A stretch of 17,127 nucleotides of DNA from Desulfobulbaceae bacterium (lineage in GTDB: Bacteria > Desulfobacterota > Desulfobulbia > Desulfobulbales > Desulfocapsaceae): NCBI GenBank assembly GCA_031256095.1, contig JAIRRG010000105.1, forward strand, positions 1-17,127, in the 5' to 3' direction. Within the stretch, counting starts at the first letter, position 1, and each line of letters begins with the position of its first letter. This document shows positions 14,170-17,127 of the stretch, in pieces. Under the pieces are notes generated by a model that did no database searches, was not told the origin of the DNA, and worked only from the letters and a program-made list of their open reading frames with translations. Made by a program: the position numbers and the translations under genes.

Positions 14170-14567
14170 TATGGCTTCTCCTTCTTGGCGGCGATATCGG
14201 CCGGAGCGAGATGACAACTCCAGCAATACGGTTGCACCGCGACATAGTTATGACAGGCGTCGCAGAATTTGTCCTTGTTGGTATGGCAAGACATACAGGC
14301 CAGTTGCAAGCCTTTGCGGTATTCCTTGCCATCCGCCGGTACCGCCGTGCGAAGACCGTCGCGCAGCGCCTCGTCACGCCATTGGTTGAGCATGACCATA
14401 TGCTGGGAGCGCATTACCTCCTTAGGCGCCACACACGTCTTCTCGCCGCCGGGAGGCGGTTCCGGCTTGGGAGCAGTCCCGGCCGACAATCCGTTATACC
14501 AGAGGGGAAAGGTGGCGATGAACACGAACACAACCAACCCCGGTATGATTAAACCTTTGTTATACAT
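14169..14567 (-). CDS. dsrJ: DsrJ, triheme c-type cytochrome
   Basis: DsrJ is the periplasmic, membrane-anchored cytochrome c of the complex. Its 132 residues have an uncleaved-looking N-terminal anchor (GLIIPGLVVFVFIATFPLW) and three CxxCH heme sites: CMSCH at 91-95, CDACH at 102-106 and CWSCH at 115-119. C45 (KTCVAPKEVM), upstream of the hemes, matches the cysteine known as an unusual axial heme ligand in studied DsrJ proteins, and methionines near 52-59 may supply another. The ribosome-binding site AAGGAG lies 8 nt before the ATG, 28 nt after dsrK ends. The stop overlaps the dsrO start by one base. Length and heme number are typical. Confidence 0.95.
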   Translation of the reverse strand: MYNKGLIIPGLVVFVFIATFPLWYNGLSAGTAPKPEPPPGGEKTCVAPKEVMRSQHMVMLNQWRDEALRDGLRTAVPADGKEYRKGLQLACMSCHTNKDKFCDACHNYVAVQPYCWSCHLAPADIAAKKEKP

Positions 14568-14595
14568 GAAGTTGACTCCTTTGTTTCAGGATTGA

Positions 14596-16221
14596 TTAGA
14601 GCGTGCGCAGGCCGTCGTCCAACTCTTCGCGGGTCTCGCCATCCAGGACGATGGCGTTGCCCACCAACTCGCTCAAGCCACAAACGCGGACATCCGGATT
14701 CCAGTAATTCATGAGCGAGGTCAGGGTGGCGCGGTCGATGGCACAGACGCAGGCCAGCATATTGACGCCATGCTTGTCATGAACATGCTTGACGGCGTTG
14801 GCGCGGGGCAGGCCGGCGCGCATACGCAGTTCCATAATCTCGTCGGTATTCAGGCCCGTACCCGAGCCGCAGCAGAAAGTCTGCTCGCGGATGGTGTTTT
14901 CAGGCATCTCAACCCAGTCAACGACATGATCGAGGACATAACGCGGTTCGTCAAGCAATCCCATGCCCCGCGCCGTGTTACAGGAGTCATGCCAGGTTGC
15001 TTTGATGTGGCTGTTGCGGCTCTTGTCGAGCTTCAGTTTGCCGTTTCTGATCAGGTCGGCGGTGAATTCGGTGACATGAATCATCTTGGTCGCGGCGGCG
15101 TTCTTGAAAACCGTGCCCGTGACCGGTGATCGCGGCACTTCGAGGAAGTCAGCCGGCCCGTTCATGGTATCCATGTATTGGTGCAACACCCGCCACATAT
15201 GGCCGCACTCGCCGCCTATTATATGTTTGACCTTCAGGCGTTTGGCCTCGGCATATATCTTGGCATTGAGTTTCTTCATCAACTGGTTGTTCGTGAACAA
15301 ACCGAAGTTGCCGCCCTCCGAGGCGTAGGTTGACCAGGTATAATCAAGGCCCAAAGACTCAAAGAGAATCATATAACCCATGGCCGTAAACAGTCCTGGG
15401 TCGGCGAAGACATCGGCGGACGGGGTGACAAAGAGAATCTCCGCCCCCTTGCGGTTGAAGGTGATATTGGGCCGGATCCCGGTCAGCCGTTCGACGTCAT
15501 CGACGAGAAAGTCGACGTTGTCCTTGAAGGTGTGCGGCTGCAAACCCAGGTGGTTGCCGGTACGGTTCGAGTTGGAGGCCGGCTCGAGAATCCAGTTGAT
15601 GCCGATGCCGACCGTATGCAACAGTTCGCGCAGCATCATCGTGATTTCGGCGGTATCGATGCCGTAGGGGCAGAATACCGAGCAGCGGCGGCACTCCGTG
15701 CACTGATAGGCGTACATGAACCACTCTTTCAAGACACCGACCGTCATTTCCCGGCCACCGGCCATTTTACCCAACAATTTGCCACCCAGCGTCAAATCGT
15801 TGCGATAGACCGAGCGCAGCAATTCGGCGCGCAGGACCGGCATGTTCTTCGGGTCGCCGGTGCCGAGAAAGAAATGGCACTTGTCGGCGCAGGCGCCGCA
15901 GCGGACGCAGCAATCCATGAAGATTTTCAGTGAGCGGAATTTGCCCAACCGCTCTTTCAGGCCATCTAAAATGATCTCTTTCCAGTTTTCCGGCAGTTTC
16001 CAGTCATCCTCCTCGGGTGACCAAATGCGGGCGTTTGGGAAGGACAGGCCATTCTGGCTGTTCAGGTATTCAACCTTTTCTTTTTTGGCCGGATACGCAT
16101 AATTCCCCGGTTTGAACACCACCGGAATATCCATCCATGCATTGGAGGGCACAGCCCCCGTGATCATGGACGGAGCCTCTGCCACACTCCTTGATAATTC
16201 TTCCAATTTTGGCAATGCCAT
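14596..16221 (-). CDS. dsrK: DsrK, HdrD-like Fe-S catalytic subunit
   Basis: DsrK is the cytoplasmic catalytic subunit that is thought to reduce the DsrC trisulfide with electrons from DsrM. The 541 residues contain two [4Fe-4S] ferredoxin motifs, C105-x2-C108-x2-C111-x3-C115 and C174-x2-C177-x2-C180-x3-C184. The C-terminal heterodisulfide-reductase-like region has GGECGHMWR, HDSCNTARGMG and TFCCGSGTGL; the CCG motif binds the special catalytic cluster. There is no signal peptide, which fits a cytoplasmic face. The ATG at 16221 has AAGGA 9 nt upstream and lies 36 nt after the dsrM stop. All expected cysteines are present and the length is normal. Related HdrD and TmcB-type proteins share motifs, but the neighbours fix the identity. 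Confidence 0.97.
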   Translation of the reverse strand: MALPKLEELSRSVAEAPSMITGAVPSNAWMDIPVVFKPGNYAYPAKKEKVEYLNSQNGLSFPNARIWSPEEDDWKLPENWKEIILDGLKERLGKFRSLKIFMDCCVRCGACADKCHFFLGTGDPKNMPVLRAELLRSVYRNDLTLGGKLLGKMAGGREMTVGVLKEWFMYAYQCTECRRCSVFCPYGIDTAEITMMLRELLHTVGIGINWILEPASNSNRTGNHLGLQPHTFKDNVDFLVDDVERLTGIRPNITFNRKGAEILFVTPSADVFADPGLFTAMGYMILFESLGLDYTWSTYASEGGNFGLFTNNQLMKKLNAKIYAEAKRLKVKHIIGGECGHMWRVLHQYMDTMNGPADFLEVPRSPVTGTVFKNAAATKMIHVTEFTADLIRNGKLKLDKSRNSHIKATWHDSCNTARGMGLLDEPRYVLDHVVDWVEMPENTIREQTFCCGSGTGLNTDEIMELRMRAGLPRANAVKHVHDKHGVNMLACVCAIDRATLTSLMNYWNPDVRVCGLSELVGNAIVLDGETREELDDGLRTL

Positions 16222-16257
16222 CGCTTTTTGTCCTTATCGCTGGTTGAAAAATTTCGC

Positions 16258-17127
16258 CTATGCCTCGCTGGCGGGGAGTTCTTTTTCCACCGGAATACCG
16301 GCCTCGACCATGAATTCGCGGAACTCGTCCTCGTAACCGGCGTAGGAATGCGGTTTGATGTCCGGGTTCCATGGATTGATATGCCGCACGGCGCGGGTAT
16401 TATTGCGCATGTTGCGGGTCGGGCTGAACAACACGCCGGCCATATGCATGAGCTTGCTGTGCGGGAAATAGGCCAGCAAGGTGCAGACTAAAAAGAGATG
16501 AATGTAGAAAATCGAGGCGATAGGAGCGGTAATCGTCGGGTGGAAAGTGACTAGGCCGACCGCTAACTGTTTGATAGCGACGACATCGACATTACCGTGT
16601 AAGAGGTAGCGCATCAGGATGCCAGAGGTGGCGATACCCAGAAGCAGAAACAGTGGAAAATAGTCGTTGGCCAACGAAATATAGCGCACCTTGGTCATGA
16701 AGAAGCGGCGCAGCAGTAAAAGCAGCAAACCGGCGACCAGGCAGATATCGGTGATATACCAGTTGGGGGCGCCGATCTGAAAAATGCCGTCGAAAAACTC
16801 CAACCAGTCAAGGCAGACCGGAGTGGGGTTAAGGAACAGGCGCATATGACGGATCAAGACGATCAGGAATGAATAGTGGAAGAGCAGGGCGAACATCCAC
16901 AGCCATTTCGACGACTCGTGGGTCAGTTTCGGGCCACTGTAAATCCGCGCCTGGGTATTGCGGAACAGCGAGCGGAAGGTCAGCACCTCAAGCAGCATAC
17001 GGGCGACGACCAGGCTGTTGGTGTCGGGCGCTTCCCGCTTGTTATGTTTGAGGAAATCGAGAGACTTGGCCTGACCGCTGGTCGTTTGGATGGACAAGGG
17101 GACCGGGGATTTGGCCCAGTAGACCAC
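16258..17127 (-). CDS. dsrM: DsrM, cytochrome b subunit (5' end outside window)
   Basis: DsrM is the NarI-like membrane diheme cytochrome b that takes electrons from menaquinol and hands them to DsrK. The visible 289 residues stay open to the window edge. Full-length DsrM is usually about 330-340 residues, so roughly 40-50 N-terminal residues, including the first membrane helix, are probably missing. The remaining part has the family loop YWAKSPVPLSIQTTSG, then ARMLLEVLTFRSLFRNT, and four membrane segments. Likely heme-ligand histidines sit in LLFHYSFLIVLIRHMR and in YIHLFLVCTLLAYFPHSKLM. The cytoplasmic tail (NPWNPDIKPHSYAGYEDEF) is DsrM-like. It is the first gene of the leftward operon; the operon promoter lies outside the window. 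Confidence 0.94.
   Translation of the reverse strand: MVYWAKSPVPLSIQTTSGQAKSLDFLKHNKREAPDTNSLVVARMLLEVLTFRSLFRNTQARIYSGPKLTHESSKWLWMFALLFHYSFLIVLIRHMRLFLNPTPVCLDWLEFFDGIFQIGAPNWYITDICLVAGLLLLLLRRFFMTKVRYISLANDYFPLFLLLGIATSGILMRYLLHGNVDVVAIKQLAVGLVTFHPTITAPIASIFYIHLFLVCTLLAYFPHSKLMHMAGVLFSPTRNMRNNTRAVRHINPWNPDIKPHSYAGYEDEFREFMVEAGIPVEKELPASEA

Overview
The window looks like a chromosomal segment from a sulfate-reducing or otherwise dissimilatory-sulfur-metabolising bacterium, most likely one of the Desulfobacterota (former Deltaproteobacteria). The best evidence is a complete leftward run dsrM(partial)-dsrK-dsrJ-dsrO-dsrP at the right end. DsrMKJOP is the membrane complex that links the quinone pool to DsrC-bound sulfur during sulfite reduction. 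Sulfur oxidisers also carry it, so the assignment below phylum level is open.

Layout, left to right. (1) 1-749, + strand: the 3' part of thiC (thiamine pyrimidine synthesis). (2) 888-2801, - strand: a secreted Sel1-like repeat protein with about 15 tandem 36-residue repeats. Divergent from it, across a 316-bp gap, lies (3) 3118-5433, + strand: a secreted WG-repeat protein broken by two compensating single-base frameshifts. A 31-codon reading frame overlaps its stop codon. (4) 5558-8481, - strand: a class II (adenosylcobalamin-dependent) ribonucleotide reductase, then a small damaged or atypically started reading frame, then a SEC-C zinc-motif protein whose start overlaps that frame. (5) 8682-11896, - strand: a visibly AT-richer accessory block. 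It holds a 60-residue conserved small protein, a C5-cytosine DNA methyltransferase, a NotI-family restriction endonuclease, and a protein with a HEPN-type R-N-x3-H motif. (6) 12058-12092: a strong terminator closing the dsr operon. (7) 12135-17127, - strand: dsrP, dsrO, dsrJ, dsrK and partial dsrM.

How the genes work together. In the Dsr complex, DsrM (cytochrome b) and DsrK (CCG-type Fe-S subunit) form the quinone-linked module. DsrJ (triheme c), DsrO (periplasmic ferredoxin-like, Tat signal) and DsrP (NrfD-type membrane subunit) form the second module. The accessory block is organised like a restriction-modification operon: a promoter candidate precedes the small protein, methyltransferase precedes endonuclease, and the intergenic gaps are 9 and 3 nt. 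The HEPN-like gene follows 74 bp later with a possible promoter of its own. No tRNA, rRNA, CRISPR array, transposase or integrase was seen.

The candidates most worth attention are the four-gene NotI-type R-M/HEPN island, the doubly frameshifted WG gene facing the Sel1-repeat gene, and the small reading frame between nrdJ and the SEC-C gene. All functional statements rest on motif reading by eye; no database search was run.
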